In this document: positions 16,713-26,104 of the stretch, one piece after another
Numbering within the stretch: position 1 is the stretch's first letter
Layout of the letters: the number at the start of each line of letters is the position of its first letter
NCBI GenBank assembly: GCA_009668205.1
Contig: WJYM01000010.1
Span: 1-64,000, forward strand
Source: Enterobacteriaceae bacterium RIT691
GTDB lineage: Bacteria; Pseudomonadota; Gammaproteobacteria; Enterobacterales; Enterobacteriaceae
Length of the DNA stretch: 64,000 bases
Reading direction: 5' to 3'
Made by a program: the position numbers and the translations under genes
Notes under the pieces: model-generated
What the model was told of the DNA's origin: nothing
Databases searched by the model: none
Seen by the model: the letters and a program-made list of their open reading frames with translations, nothing else

Positions 16713-19247
16713 ATGAATAGCGCATGCAAAATAACAAAATTAAAAAAGCTACTTCATTTAATAAAATACGCCCTTTTTCCTGTTATTGTCACCGCCATTT
16801 CAATCTCACCAACATGGGCGGTTGAATTCAATACTGGCATGATCGATGCTGACGATAAAGAAAACATCGACCTGAGTCAGTTTGAAAAGAAAGGCTATAT
16901 CCCACCGGGGGTATACGTGGTGCAGGTAGAAATCAACAAAAAGAAATTACCGAATTCATGGTCAGTCGAGTGGATTAAAGCCGATAACGAAAGTGGTTCG
17001 CAAATCTGTCTGACAAAGAAGGATCTGCTGCTTTTCGGGTTTGCAGATGACTTTATTCAATCGCTGCAGTCACCCAGCGAAAAGGGATGTCTTGATCTCT
17101 CCGCTAAACCTGAACTTGTTGTCCGCCTCGATAAAGCCGACATGGTGGTTACCGTGGTGGCCCCGCAGGCATGGATGAAATATCAGGCGACTAACTGGAC
17201 GCCGCCAGAGTTCTGGGATGACGGCATTGCCGGAATGATCCTTGATTACAACGTGTATGCCAGCCAGTACGCCCCAAACGACGGGGACAAAAACCAAAGT
17301 GTCAGCTCCTACGGCACGCTGGGTTTTAACCTTGGGGCCTGGCGTCTGCGCTCCGATTATCAGTACGACAAATCCTATGTAGATAGCCATTCAACTGGCA
17401 GCAATAGCGGCCTGGACCGTACGTATCTGTTTCGCCCTATCCCCTCTATCGCCTCGAAACTGGCGCTCGGCCAGTACGATCTGAATTCAGATCTCTATGA
17501 TACGTTTCATTTCACGGGTGCGTCGCTGGAAAGCGATGACAACATGCTGCCGCCAGATTTACAGGGATACGCCCCGCAAATTAGCGGGATAGCCCAGACC
17601 AACGCCAAAGTTACGGTGACCCAGAATGGACGCATGGTCTACCAGACTACGGTGCCGCCGGGCCCCTTCAACATTGCCGATATCGGTGACACCTTTCAAG
17701 GCCAATTGGATGTGACCGTCGAAGAAGAAGATGGCCGGAAAAACACCTTCCAGGTCGGTTCATCCTCCATTCCTTTTCTGACGCGCAAAGACCAGGTGCG
17801 TTACAAGACCTCGACGGGGAAACCGACCTCGGTTGGCCGTAATGACGTCAATAACCCGATGTTCTGGACAGGTGAATTTTCCTGGGGCTGGACGAGCAAT
17901 ACCTCACTTTACGGCGGTGCCTTGCTGACCGCGGATGATTACCAGGCGGCAACTGGCGGACTCGGTTTTAACCTTAACAGCTTTGGCTCACTGTCCTTCG
18001 ATGTGACACAGGCGCAGGCCACTCTGCGTGGGGTTGATAACAATAATGATGAAAAACAGCGCGGCTACAGCTACCGCGTGAACTACGCCAAACGGTTTGA
18101 ATCAACGGGAAGTCAGGTCACTTTTGCCGGGTATCGTTTCTCAGACCAAGACTTCATCAGTATGAGTGAGTATCTGTCGGCGCGCAGCGGTGATGATTCG
18201 ACGAACAATCAGAAAGAAAGCTATGTGATGTCATTCAACCAGTATTTTGAACCGCTGGCGACCAATGCCTATCTCAACCTGACCCGGAATACCTACTGGG
18301 ACGACTCTGCCAGCACCAATTATACGGTATCGGTTAGCCGTAACTTTGATATTAGCCGTTTCAAAGGTATCTCTTCTTCCTTGTCCGTTGGCCGCTCGAC
18401 GTGGGATGACAAAGAAGAAATGCAGTACTATCTGTCGTTTTCAATCCCGCTGGAGCAAAGCCGGAGCCTGTCCTGGAGCATGCAGAAAAATGGCAGCGAC
18501 AGTCTCTCCCAAACGGTCTCTTATTATGATTCTTCCGATCGTGATAACAGCTGGAATATTTCAGCGGCTGGCGACGAAAGTGATTTTCGTAATGCCGAGC
18601 CCACGTTTCGTGGCAGCTACCAACATTACTCTCCCTACGGTCGTTTGAGCGTTAACGGCAGCGTACAGCCCAGTGAATATCGCTCATTGACGGCTGGCTG
18701 GAATGGTTCATTCACCGCCACACGTCACGGCATGGCGCTTCACGATAACGCCAACGGCAACAATGCCCGCATGATGGTCGACACCGATGGCATCGCCGGT
18801 GTTCCGCTGAGTGACCGACGCAGTGTGACGAATATGATGGGTGTTGCGGTGACCAACTCGGTCAGCAATTACACCACCTCCACGGTCCGGGTTGACAGCG
18901 ATAAATTACCCGACGGTATCGATATTAATAACTCCGTGTTTAACACCACCCTGACCGAAGGGGCCATCGGCTATGTGAAACTGGATACCACACAGGGTTA
19001 TCAGATAGTCGGCGTTGTCAGACTGGCAAATGGCCGTTTCCCTCCTCTGGGCGTGACCGTGGTGGACAGCGCCAGCGGCAAGGATGTCGGCCTCGTGGCA
19101 GACGACGGTTATGTGTATCTCAGTGGGATCCAGGAGGACAGCAAATTGCGTCTTCAGTGGGGCGAGAACACCTGTGAGATATCACCACCGAATCACAGTA
19201 ACACCGACGATCAGACCCTTATTTTACCTTGTAAAACAGTAAACTAA
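16713..19247 (+). CDS. Fimbrial outer-membrane usher
   Basis: Outer-membrane pore that assembles and exports pilin subunits handed over by the chaperone. The 844-residue length is typical. It has a long signal peptide (about 1-36, ending TWA before VEFN), the N-terminal chaperone-binding domain (FNTGMIDADDKENIDLSQFE), and a 24-strand beta barrel with the plug region around GRMVYQTTVPPGPFNIADI. Two C-terminal domains end in a Cys-containing strand (NTCEISPP to LPCKTVN). It is followed 15 bases later by the chaperone. Confidence 0.95.
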   Translation: MNSACKITKLKKLLHLIKYALFPVIVTAISISPTWAVEFNTGMIDADDKENIDLSQFEKKGYIPPGVYVVQVEINKKKLPNSWSVEWIKADNESGSQICLTKKDLLLFGFADDFIQSLQSPSEKGCLDLSAKPELVVRLDKADMVVTVVAPQAWMKYQATNWTPPEFWDDGIAGMILDYNVYASQYAPNDGDKNQSVSSYGTLGFNLGAWRLRSDYQYDKSYVDSHSTGSNSGLDRTYLFRPIPSIASKLALGQYDLNSDLYDTFHFTGASLESDDNMLPPDLQGYAPQISGIAQTNAKVTVTQNGRMVYQTTVPPGPFNIADIGDTFQGQLDVTVEEEDGRKNTFQVGSSSIPFLTRKDQVRYKTSTGKPTSVGRNDVNNPMFWTGEFSWGWTSNTSLYGGALLTADDYQAATGGLGFNLNSFGSLSFDVTQAQATLRGVDNNNDEKQRGYSYRVNYAKRFESTGSQVTFAGYRFSDQDFISMSEYLSARSGDDSTNNQKESYVMSFNQYFEPLATNAYLNLTRNTYWDDSASTNYTVSVSRNFDISRFKGISSSLSVGRSTWDDKEEMQYYLSFSIPLEQSRSLSWSMQKNGSDSLSQTVSYYDSSDRDNSWNISAAGDESDFRNAEPTFRGSYQHYSPYGRLSVNGSVQPSEYRSLTAGWNGSFTATRHGMALHDNANGNNARMMVDTDGIAGVPLSDRRSVTNMMGVAVTNSVSNYTTSTVRVDSDKLPDGIDINNSVFNTTLTEGAIGYVKLDTTQGYQIVGVVRLANGRFPPLGVTVVDSASGKDVGLVADDGYVYLSGIQEDSKLRLQWGENTCEISPPNHSNTDDQTLILPCKTVN

Positions 19248-19262
19248 TTCAGGAAGAATCAG

Positions 19263-20000
19263 ATGAAACCTACATTTTTGTTGAAAGGACTTTTAGGTTT
19301 ACTCAGCGTTTGCTCTGTGGCAAATGCAACGGTATCACCGGACAGAACGCGTATTATCTTCAATGAAACGGATAAGAGCATCACCATAAAGTTAATCAAT
19401 CAGAGCAAAACCCAACCCTATCTGGCGCAGTCATGGGTTGAAGATAGCCAAGGGCAAAAGACACGAAATTATGTCTCTCCTCTTCCTCCGTTATTACGTC
19501 TCGAACCCGGGGAACAGAGTCAGGTTCGTCTGATGGGACAACCCACACTTAAACAATTGCCGACGGACAGAGAGTCTCTTTTTTACTACAACATGCGAGA
19601 AATCCCCCCCCGGACGCAACAAAAAAATGTCATGCAGTTGGCCATGCAAAGCCGTTTGAAATTGTTCTGGCGACCTAAAGCGATTGTGGTGAAAGAAGGC
19701 CAGGCGATGGCAATGGATAAAGTGGCCATTTCGCGTACGGCCTCTGGCATCGCGATTAAAAATGGTACCCCTTATCACATTACCGTAGGGTATATCGGGA
19801 CTGACGGTAATACACTTTTCCCTGGCACGAAGGGCTTTATGATCCCTCCCTTTGAGCAAAGCAGTTCAGCGATAAAAAATATACCCGCCACCTTTCAGGT
19901 TGGGTATATCGGGGACTACGGCGGTTTAAACATGTTTAAAGTGACCTGCACGTCCGTCCAGCCGGTTTGTCGCAGCGAACCCGCGAAAAAGGATAAGTGA
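19263..20000 (+). CDS. Periplasmic fimbrial chaperone
   Basis: PapD-like chaperone that donates its G1 strand to pilins. A signal peptide ends near VANAT. The N-terminal Ig domain has SPDRTRIIFNETDKSI and the conserved YLAQSWVED. The motif ESLFYYNMREIPP is the pilin-chaperone signature, and the G1 region MQLAMQSRLKLFWRP includes the basic residue anchoring the subunit C-terminus. The short F1-G1 loop places it in the FGS class. Its stop overlaps the next gene's ATG (TGATG), implying coupled translation. Confidence 0.94.
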   Translation: MKPTFLLKGLLGLLSVCSVANATVSPDRTRIIFNETDKSITIKLINQSKTQPYLAQSWVEDSQGQKTRNYVSPLPPLLRLEPGEQSQVRLMGQPTLKQLPTDRESLFYYNMREIPPRTQQKNVMQLAMQSRLKLFWRPKAIVVKEGQAMAMDKVAISRTASGIAIKNGTPYHITVGYIGTDGNTLFPGTKGFMIPPFEQSSSAIKNIPATFQVGYIGDYGGLNMFKVTCTSVQPVCRSEPAKKDK

Positions 20001-21040
20001 TGAAGACACTTCTTGCGCTGCTGTGCTCATTACTGCTGCTGGCGTCTTCATCTTCATGGGCGGTTTTATGCTTCAAAGATGTTGCCAATGGACAGACGTC
20101 CGTCACCAGCCAGTTGCCCAGCTTCACGGTGCCGTCTAACGCGGTACCCGGCAGCAAAATATGGGAAAGCTCAGATTTTAACGTGACCGTTTATTGCGAT
20201 AATGCGACAGGTTGGAGCAAAGCCGACCAGTCAGAAAATGTCTTCGCGTGGATTAAACTGACGGCAAAAAACAGTCCTGACATGCTTAATAATCCCTATT
20301 TCACTTTTGGCGTCACTTATAACGGCGTGGATCATGAGGGCATTGATGAGGGCATTGATACCGGCATGTGTCTGGATAAATACGAGGCATATTACGAGGG
20401 TATCTGGCACGATCCTGTCTGCAATGGCAGCACAGTGCAGAAAAGTATCACCTTCCCCGCCCGTTTCCGCTTATATGTAAAGCTGAAATCTTTTCCAGCC
20501 GATCCCGACGCCGTTTATAACTTCGGCACGGTTAACGTATTGCAGTTCGATGGCAAAGCAGGCGCTAATCTGTCCAATGAAAAAAACCTGCATTACATCA
20601 TTGATGGACTGGACCACGTTCATTTTCTCGATTGTGGTGTAGATATTAAAATATTCCCGGAAAATCAGACGGTGGATTTTGGCCAGGTCAGTAATGTGAA
20701 TGTCATCTCACAGAAAGCGCCCTTTAGCATCTCAACCATCCGTGATGCCACCGCCGAGTGCTCAGAGCAGTTTGATGTCACCCTGAGCTTTAACACCGAC
20801 GATCTTTACGATCCCAGCCATGTTGATATGGGCAACGGGCTGCTCATGCAGATTCGCGATGAATCGCTGGGCGAAGACCTTCTGATGAACACCTACTACC
20901 CTTTCGCCACCTACTATCCTGAGGGCAGCAACAGTACGATCACCCACAACTATACGGCGAAGCTGTCGAAAAATCCGGGCAAAGAGATCGAGACCGGCCC
21001 CTTTAGTAAGGACCTGGTGTTAAAGATTAACTATCAGTAA
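20000..21040 (+). CDS. Two-domain fimbrial tip adhesin
   Basis: 346-residue secreted protein, last gene of the fimbrial operon. A signal peptide ends near SSSWA. An N-terminal region (about 20-210) with several cysteines would be the lectin-like receptor domain. A C-terminal pilin domain (about 215-346) has CGVDIKIFPENQTVDFGQV, a second Cys (DATAECSEQF), and a terminal donor-strand segment ending DLVLKINYQ. This length and two-domain layout is that of tip adhesins. Receptor unknown; I cannot assign it to a named fimbrial type. A GTG three bases upstream is an alternative start. Confidence 0.83.
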   Translation: MKTLLALLCSLLLLASSSSWAVLCFKDVANGQTSVTSQLPSFTVPSNAVPGSKIWESSDFNVTVYCDNATGWSKADQSENVFAWIKLTAKNSPDMLNNPYFTFGVTYNGVDHEGIDEGIDTGMCLDKYEAYYEGIWHDPVCNGSTVQKSITFPARFRLYVKLKSFPADPDAVYNFGTVNVLQFDGKAGANLSNEKNLHYIIDGLDHVHFLDCGVDIKIFPENQTVDFGQVSNVNVISQKAPFSISTIRDATAECSEQFDVTLSFNTDDLYDPSHVDMGNGLLMQIRDESLGEDLLMNTYYPFATYYPEGSNSTITHNYTAKLSKNPGKEIETGPFSKDLVLKINYQ

Positions 21041-21047
21041 CCACAAT

Positions 21048-21086
21048 AAAAAAACGGCCGGTCACCTTGCGGGCCAGCCGTTTTTT
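21048..21086. terminator. Bidirectional terminator between adhesin gene and grxD
   Basis: A run of seven A, a CGGC / GCCG based stem with internal extension, and a run of six T. It serves both convergent genes. Confidence 0.82.
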
Positions 21087-21102
21087 ATTGCCGGGCAAAA
21101 AT

Positions 21103-21450
21103 TTATTCTGCCGCCTGCTCGTCGTCTTTGTACTTCGCCGCAGTTTCTTTGATCAGCTGCTGCAGTTCACCACGCTGATACATTTCAATCAGGATGTCAC
21201 AGCCGCCAACCAGCTCACCGTCAACCCACAGCTGTGGGAACGTTGGCCAGTTTGCATATTTTGGCAGCTCGGCACGAATGTCCGGGTTCTGCAGGATGTC
21301 AACGTAAGCAAAGCGTTCGCCGCAGGCAGAAAGCGCCTGGACTGCCTGAGCAGAGAAACCGCAGCTCGGCAGCTTCGGGGAACCCTTCATATACAGAAGG
21401 ATTGGGTTTTCAGCGATTTGGGTTTGGATTTTCTCAAGAGTCGTGCTCAT
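21103..21450 (-). CDS. grxD: Monothiol glutaredoxin Grx4
   Basis: CGFS-type glutaredoxin that binds or transfers [2Fe-2S] clusters with glutathione and BolA partners. The active-site CGFS is at residues 30-33, with the glutathione-binding WPTFPQLWV and GGCDILIEMYQ following. The 115-residue length is that of E. coli. In E. coli it sits downstream of lhr on the opposite strand; here the fimbrial operon takes that place. Confidence 0.97.
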   Translation of the reverse strand: MSTTLEKIQTQIAENPILLYMKGSPKLPSCGFSAQAVQALSACGERFAYVDILQNPDIRAELPKYANWPTFPQLWVDGELVGGCDILIEMYQRGELQQLIKETAAKYKDDEQAAE

Positions 21451-21789
21451 GGTCTTGCTTCCTTAACTTCTTTTTTATGACTGTAGTCAGTCAGTGTAAC
21501 GCTAACCGACGGTGTCAGAAAATAACATTTTGTTCACTCAAATGTATTTTACCTTCGCCGTGCTGAAGTTGCCTTAAAAATGTGTCTTTATCGGCAAGCC
21601 CGTCTTTATCTTGAGCATTTTCCGAGCATGTTGTGTCTGCGTTGACGCATTTTTTTGCAGTCGCTAACGAAACAGGGCATCAGATACAAAAAGGGTATTA
21701 ACAATTTGTGTTTTTATGCTTTAGAATCGATGCGTTTTGTCAATCATACCCAGGCATGACTGTTTGCCTGACTAACAGAGGACTGCTCA
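21451..21789. promoter_or_regulatory. Divergent promoter region of grxD and mepH
   Basis: AT-rich 339-base region with no gene. It must hold promoters for grxD leftward and mepH rightward. TTTATGCTTTAGAAT near 21713-21727 is a possible mepH -10 region, but I see no clear operator. Confidence 0.4.
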
Positions 21790-22602
21790 GTGGCGCGGAT
21801 AAATAAGGTTTCGATCACGCTCTGTGCTTTGCTGTTTACGTCGTTGTCTATTACGCCTTTGGCCCATGCGTCTGAACAGGCGCGTAGCTCTGCGTCGCCT
21901 AAGTCTCACCAGGCAAAAGCTGACCGTAAAAAGAAAACCTCCGGCAGTAAATCAAAAACAACGACCAAAACCACCAGTAAAAAGAAAAGCAGCACTGTTA
22001 AAGCCAAAACAACGGCGCAGAAGAATAAATCATCATCCGCCAGTAAAACCGCATCAGCCCGCCGCACCCACAGCCCAGCATTAAAAACCGCCTCGGCGAA
22101 AGCCCTACAGAAATGTACCGTGCGTAAAGGTCATAAGAAATGCGTCACCGAAGACGCTCAGCCTGTGACGATTGCCAGCGCCCATAAGGCCCGGGTACAG
22201 AAAGCGCAAAAAACGGCGATGAATAAATTGATGGGACAACTGGGTAAACCGTACCGTTGGGGAGGCACTTCGCCACGTACCGGGTTTGACTGCAGCGGTC
22301 TTGTTTATTATGCCTATAAGGATCTGGTGAAATTCCGTATTCCGCGTACCGCGAACGAAATGTATCACCTGCGTGATGCCCGCTCTGTTGACCGTGGTGA
22401 GCTGCAAAGTGGCGATCTGGTCTTCTTCCGCACCCGTGGTCGCGGGACGGCCGATCATGTTGGCGTGTATGTGGGTAACGGCAAGTTTATTCAGTCGCCA
22501 CGTACCGGACGCGATATTCAAATCACCTCATTAAGTGAAGATTACTGGGCAGACCACTACGTGGGTGCACGCCGGGTAATGACCCCTAAAACGATCCGCT
22601 GA
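21790..22602 (+). CDS. mepH: Murein DD-endopeptidase MepH, GTG start
   Basis: NlpC/P60 peptidase that cleaves D-Ala-mDAP crosslinks during cell-wall growth. A signal peptide of about 27 residues is followed by a low-complexity Ser/Lys/Thr linker (about 32-105). The catalytic domain (about 145-265) has the Cys in TGFDCSGLVYYAYKD and the His in ADHVGVYVG, with GRDIQITSLS and DHYVGARRV after. The GTG start follows GAGGA and matches the E. coli N-terminus MARIN. The 270-residue length is normal. Confidence 0.95.
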   Translation: MARINKVSITLCALLFTSLSITPLAHASEQARSSASPKSHQAKADRKKKTSGSKSKTTTKTTSKKKSSTVKAKTTAQKNKSSSASKTASARRTHSPALKTASAKALQKCTVRKGHKKCVTEDAQPVTIASAHKARVQKAQKTAMNKLMGQLGKPYRWGGTSPRTGFDCSGLVYYAYKDLVKFRIPRTANEMYHLRDARSVDRGELQSGDLVFFRTRGRGTADHVGVYVGNGKFIQSPRTGRDIQITSLSEDYWADHYVGARRVMTPKTIR

Positions 22603-22603
22603 T

Positions 22604-22630
22604 CCCTGCCCTGCCAAATTCACGGCAGGG
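22604..22630 (+). terminator. Hairpin after mepH
   Basis: CCCTGCC / GGCAGGG stem two bases after the stop codon. The T tract behind it is weak and interrupted, so termination strength is uncertain. Confidence 0.5.
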
Positions 22631-22723
22631 TAAGTTCCTCTTTTGTCTCATCTTTCAATTTGCTACCCTATCCCTTCTCAATAACAGGGTTATTGAGGAC
22701 TAAAACAATAGGGAGAATAAGCA

Positions 22724-23305
22724 ATGTCATTCGAATTACCTGCATTACCGTATGCAAAAGACGCCCTGGCGCCACACATTTCCGCAGAAACGTTGGAATA
22801 CCATTACGGCAAACATCACCAGGCCTACGTGACCAACCTGAACAACCTGATCAAAGGCACCGCTTTTGAAGGCAAAACGCTGGAAGAGATTGTGCGTTCT
22901 TCAGAAGCAGGCGTGTTCAACAACGCCGCTCAGGTCTGGAACCATACCTTCTACTGGAACTGCCTCGCACCAAATGCGGGCGGCGAGCCAACCGGTGAGG
23001 TTGCTGCAGCCATTAACGCGAACTTTGGTAGCTTCGCCGATTTTAAAGCGCAGTTTACTGATGCGGCGATTAAGAACTTCGGTGCAGGCTGGACGTGGCT
23101 GGTGAAACAGAAAGACGGCAAGCTGGCGATTGTTTCCACCTCTAACGCCGGTACGCCACTGACCACCGATGCGACCCCGCTGATGACGGTGGACGTATGG
23201 GAACATGCGTACTACATCGACTACCGTAACGCCCGCCCTAACTACCTCGAGCACTTCTGGGCGCTGGTAAACTGGGAATTTGTTGCTAAAAACCTGGCAG
23301 CATAA
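22724..23305 (+). CDS. sodB: Iron superoxide dismutase SodB
   Basis: Cytoplasmic Fe-SOD. Iron ligands are seen as His27 in [10 protein letters not shown], a histidine in [11 protein letters not shown], and Asp and His in [13 protein letters not shown]. Gln in the FGAGWTWLV region and the 193-residue length match Fe-type enzymes. In E. coli the 5' end of this message is the RyhB target. Here the leader is short and its ribosome site reads GGGAGAATAAGCA before the ATG. Confidence 0.97.
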   Translation: MSFELPALPYAKDALAPHISAETLEYHYGKHHQAYVTNLNNLIKGTAFEGKTLEEIVRSSEAGVFNNAAQVWNHTFYWNCLAPNAGGEPTGEVAAAINANFGSFADFKAQFTDAAIKNFGAGWTWLVKQKDGKLAIVSTSNAGTPLTTDATPLMTVDVWEHAYYIDYRNARPNYLEHFWALVNWEFVAKNLAA

Positions 23306-23312
23306 TAGAAAG

Positions 23313-23337
23313 CGCGGCGGTCATGCCGCCGCGTTTT
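23313..23337. terminator. Terminator after sodB
   Basis: CGCGGCGG / CCGCCGCG stem with five-base loop and TTTT. It lies between convergent sodB and ydhP. Confidence 0.8.
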
Positions 23338-23340
23338 GAC

Positions 23341-24507
23341 TCAGTGACTGGCGTAAGCCTCTTTTTCCTGACGACGCCCGGTCAGCAACACCAACAGCAA
23401 AGCCACACCGGCGATAATCGCCCCCATCACAGGCACAAAACTGTACCCCAGTCCGCCGGAGATAACCGCACCACCTGCCGCCGCCCCCAACGCATTCCCA
23501 AGATTGAACGCGCCAATATTGACGGACGATGAGAGCCCCGGCGCTTCGTGCGCGACCCGCATCACGCGCATCTGCAGCGGAGGGACCACCGCAAACGTCG
23601 CCGCACCCCAGACAACCATACTGACAGCCGCACCTACTTCATTTTGTGCAAGCCACGGAATGGCCAGCATGATGGCCATCAGCAACAGTAAAAAGCCCTT
23701 CAGCGTCCCGGTCACGGAGCGGTCAGCAAACTTGCCACCCAGATAATTGCCCAGTGAGAAGCCGATCCCAATCAGCACCAGCATTGCCGTCACAAACAGT
23801 GGAGAGGCATTGGTGATACTGTTCAGCACTGGCGCAATGTAGGTATAGAGGGTAAACATCGCCCCTGCCCCCAGCACCGTGGTCAACAGCGCGGTCAACA
23901 CCTGCGGACGCACCAGTACCGAAAGCTCCTGTTTGACGTTCGGGCGCGTTCCGCTGCTGCCTTTCGGTAACGAGAACCACAGACTGGCCATCGCCACGAC
24001 CCCAAGTCCCGCTGTCGCCAGGAACGACATCCGCCAGCCAATGGTTTCACCCAACCAGGTCGCTGCCGGCACACCGCCAATATTGGCGATGGTCAGCCCC
24101 ATAAACATGGTGGCGACGGCGCTGGCCTGCTTGTGCTTCGGTACCAGGCTTGCGGCAACCACCGACCCCAGGCCGAAGAACGCACCGTGGTTAAGGCTGG
24201 TGATAATTCGGGACAGCATCAGCAGGGTGTAATCCGGGGCGATAGCAGAAAGCACATTACCCAGGGTAAAAATCGCCATCAGAAAAATCAGCGCATTGCG
24301 TCGGGCGCGATGGGAGAGCAACAGCGTCATCAGCGGTGCGCCGACCATGACCCCAATGGCATAAGCACTGATTAACATCCCCGCCGCGGGAATGGAGACA
24401 TCCACACCTTTGGCAATCACCGGCAGCAGCCCCATTGGAGAGAACTCCGTGGTTCCAATAGCAAATGCACCGATGGCCAACGCCAGCAGGGGGAAATTGA
24501 TTTTCAT
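23341..24507 (-). CDS. ydhP: MFS transporter YdhP
   Basis: Inner-membrane drug:H+ antiporter-family transporter with 12 predicted helices; substrate uncertain. Motif A-like GGKFADRSVTG lies after helix 8, and GTTEFSPMGLLPVIA near the N-terminus is typical of the AraJ/YdhP group. The start giving MKINFPLLALAIGAF is chosen because it begins the first helix and matches E. coli. The upstream extension is charged and unlikely. The 388-residue length is normal. Confidence 0.93.
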   Translation of the reverse strand: MKINFPLLALAIGAFAIGTTEFSPMGLLPVIAKGVDVSIPAAGMLISAYAIGVMVGAPLMTLLLSHRARRNALIFLMAIFTLGNVLSAIAPDYTLLMLSRIITSLNHGAFFGLGSVVAASLVPKHKQASAVATMFMGLTIANIGGVPAATWLGETIGWRMSFLATAGLGVVAMASLWFSLPKGSSGTRPNVKQELSVLVRPQVLTALLTTVLGAGAMFTLYTYIAPVLNSITNASPLFVTAMLVLIGIGFSLGNYLGGKFADRSVTGTLKGFLLLLMAIMLAIPWLAQNEVGAAVSMVVWGAATFAVVPPLQMRVMRVAHEAPGLSSSVNIGAFNLGNALGAAAGGAVISGGLGYSFVPVMGAIIAGVALLLVLLTGRRQEKEAYASH

Positions 24508-24648
24508 GTCACGACTCCGGTAAACCCTTTTTGAAAAAGGGGACGACATCAGAAGTCAAAAGCATGACATCAATCACAAAAAAACGAAAGTGAACGAAAT
24601 GACAAAAGAATTTTGCAGATTTGATAATAATCGCGAAGAGGAAGGACA

Positions 24649-24668
24649 AAGGGAGAGCGCTCTCCCTT
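24649..24668 (-). terminator. Palindromic hairpin after ynhF
   Basis: AAGGGAGAGC joined to GCTCTCCCTT, a perfect 20-base palindrome nine bases past the ynhF stop. It is followed on the minus strand by a pyrimidine-rich stretch rather than a clean T run. Confidence 0.5.
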
Positions 24669-24677
24669 CGAATTAAA

Positions 24678-24767
24678 TCAATGCAGAACGGCCGTCAGAC
24701 CCGCAGCGACAATCACTGACAGGGCAATCACGGTGGTCATCAGCGAGAGTTTAAGATCGGTGCTCAT
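24678..24767 (-). CDS. ynhF: 29-residue membrane protein YnhF
   Basis: Very small inner-membrane protein with one hydrophobic helix (MSTDLKLSLMTTVIALSVIV, then AAGLTAVLH). It starts with a strong AGGAG site 3-7 bases before the ATG region and ends TGA. Sequence, length and position between ydhP and purR match E. coli YnhF as I recall it. Its function is unknown. Confidence 0.9.
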   Translation of the reverse strand: MSTDLKLSLMTTVIALSVIVAAGLTAVLH

Positions 24768-25060
24768 CAATTTTTCTCCTTTTAATCCCCACACCAAAAG
24801 TGAGCTTGCTCATTTTTGCACAACTAAATACAAAAATCTTGCAAGTTTTAGGCCCATAGCGATTTTTTGCTTTCCCTTTCGCTCAGAATCAGACAAAATT
24901 CCACGCTTATTTATAAGCGTAGCAGCCATTGACCCCCTCCCGTCGTCCTGTGTCATTTTCCCGGCGTACCGCAATTGAAAGAATTGTGTCAAGGGTGTGT
25001 AAAGGCAAACGTTTTCGTGTCTGTGAACAGACGTATGGAAAGGGTCTGGAGTGAGAACGA
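24768..25060. promoter_or_regulatory. Divergent ynhF-purR regulatory region
   Basis: About 290 bases carrying the ynhF ribosome site at its left end and the purR operator near its right end. No other gene is visible. Confidence 0.5.
25003..25018. promoter_or_regulatory. PurR operator O1
   Basis: AGGCAAACGTTTTCGT matches the PUR box ACGCAAACGTTTTCGT at 15 of 16 positions, 43 bases before the purR start. It corresponds to the autoregulatory O1 of E. coli purR. Confidence 0.9.
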
Positions 25061-26086
25061 ATGGCAACAATTAAAGATGTAGCGAAGCGCGCAAACGTTT
25101 CCACTACAACCGTGTCACATGTAATTAACAAAACGCGTTTCGTTGCAGAAGAGACGCGTAATGCGGTGTGGGCGGCGATCAAAGAGCTGCACTACTCGCC
25201 AAGCGCCGTGGCTCGTAGCCTGAAGGTGAATCACACCAAATCGATCGGCCTGCTGGCGACCAGCAGTGAAGCCGCGTATTTTGCTGAAATTATTGAGTCT
25301 GTTGAAAAAAGCTGCTTCGAAAAAGGCTATACCCTGATTCTGGGCAACGCCTGGAACAATCTCGATAAGCAGCGCGCCTATCTGTCAATGATGGCGCAAA
25401 AGCGCGTCGATGGCCTGCTGGTGATGTGCTCCGACTACCCGCAGCCGGTGCTCGATATGCTTGAAGAATACCGTCATATCCCGATGGTGGTGATGGACTG
25501 GGGCGAAGCGAAAGCCGACTTTACCGATTCCGTTATCGACAATGCCTTCCAGGGCGGCTACATGGCGGGTCGATATCTGATTGAGCGCGGTCATCGTGAT
25601 ATCGGTGCTATCCCGGGCTCTATCGAGCGCAACACCGGCGCCGGTCGTCTGGCGGGCTTTATGAAAGCGATGGAAGAAGCGCAGATTAAAATCCCGGAAA
25701 ACTGGATTGTGCAGGGTGACTTTGAGCCAGGCTCCGGCTACAACGCAATGCAGCAGATTATTGCGCAACCGTCACGCCCTACCGCGGTGTTCTGCGGTGG
25801 TGACATCATGGCGATGGGTGCGCTGTGTGCCGCAGACGAAATGGGCCTGCGCGTGCCGCAGGATATTTCAGTGATTGGTTACGATAACGTGCGCAACGCC
25901 CGCTTCTTCACGCCAGCGTTGACCACTATCCACCAGCCAAAAGACTCGCTGGGGGAAGCCGCCTTTGACATGCTGCTGGACCGTATCGTCAATAAACGCG
26001 AAGAGTCGCAATCCATCGAAGTGCACCCTCGCCTGATCGAACGTCGTTCGGTGGCTGACGGTCCTTTCCGCGATTATCGTCGTTAA
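25061..26086 (+). CDS. purR: Purine repressor PurR
   Basis: LacI-family repressor of purine and pyrimidine synthesis that binds DNA with hypoxanthine or guanine as corepressor. The N-terminal helix-turn-helix and hinge cover about 1-60 ([20 protein letters not shown], then the hinge helix [10 protein letters not shown]). The periplasmic-binding-protein-like core (about 60-341) binds the purine. The 341-residue length is exact for the family. Two PUR boxes, one in the leader and one inside codons 10-15, indicate autorepression. Confidence 0.98.
   Translation: MATIKDVAKRANVSTTTVSHVINKTRFVAEETRNAVWAAIKELHYSPSAVARSLKVNHTKSIGLLATSSEAAYFAEIIESVEKSCFEKGYTLILGNAWNNLDKQRAYLSMMAQKRVDGLLVMCSDYPQPVLDMLEEYRHIPMVVMDWGEAKADFTDSVIDNAFQGGYMAGRYLIERGHRDIGAIPGSIERNTGAGRLAGFMKAMEEAQIKIPENWIVQGDFEPGSGYNAMQQIIAQPSRPTAVFCGGDIMAMGALCAADEMGLRVPQDISVIGYDNVRNARFFTPALTTIHQPKDSLGEAAFDMLLDRIVNKREESQSIEVHPRLIERRSVADGPFRDYRR
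25089..25104. promoter_or_regulatory. Intragenic PurR operator O2
   Basis: GCGCAAACGTTTCCAC inside the purR coding region matches the PUR-box core GCAAACGTTT. E. coli purR is known to need a second operator inside the coding region. Confidence 0.75.
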
Positions 26087-26104
26087 TCGCCTCAGGAACC
26101 GGAA

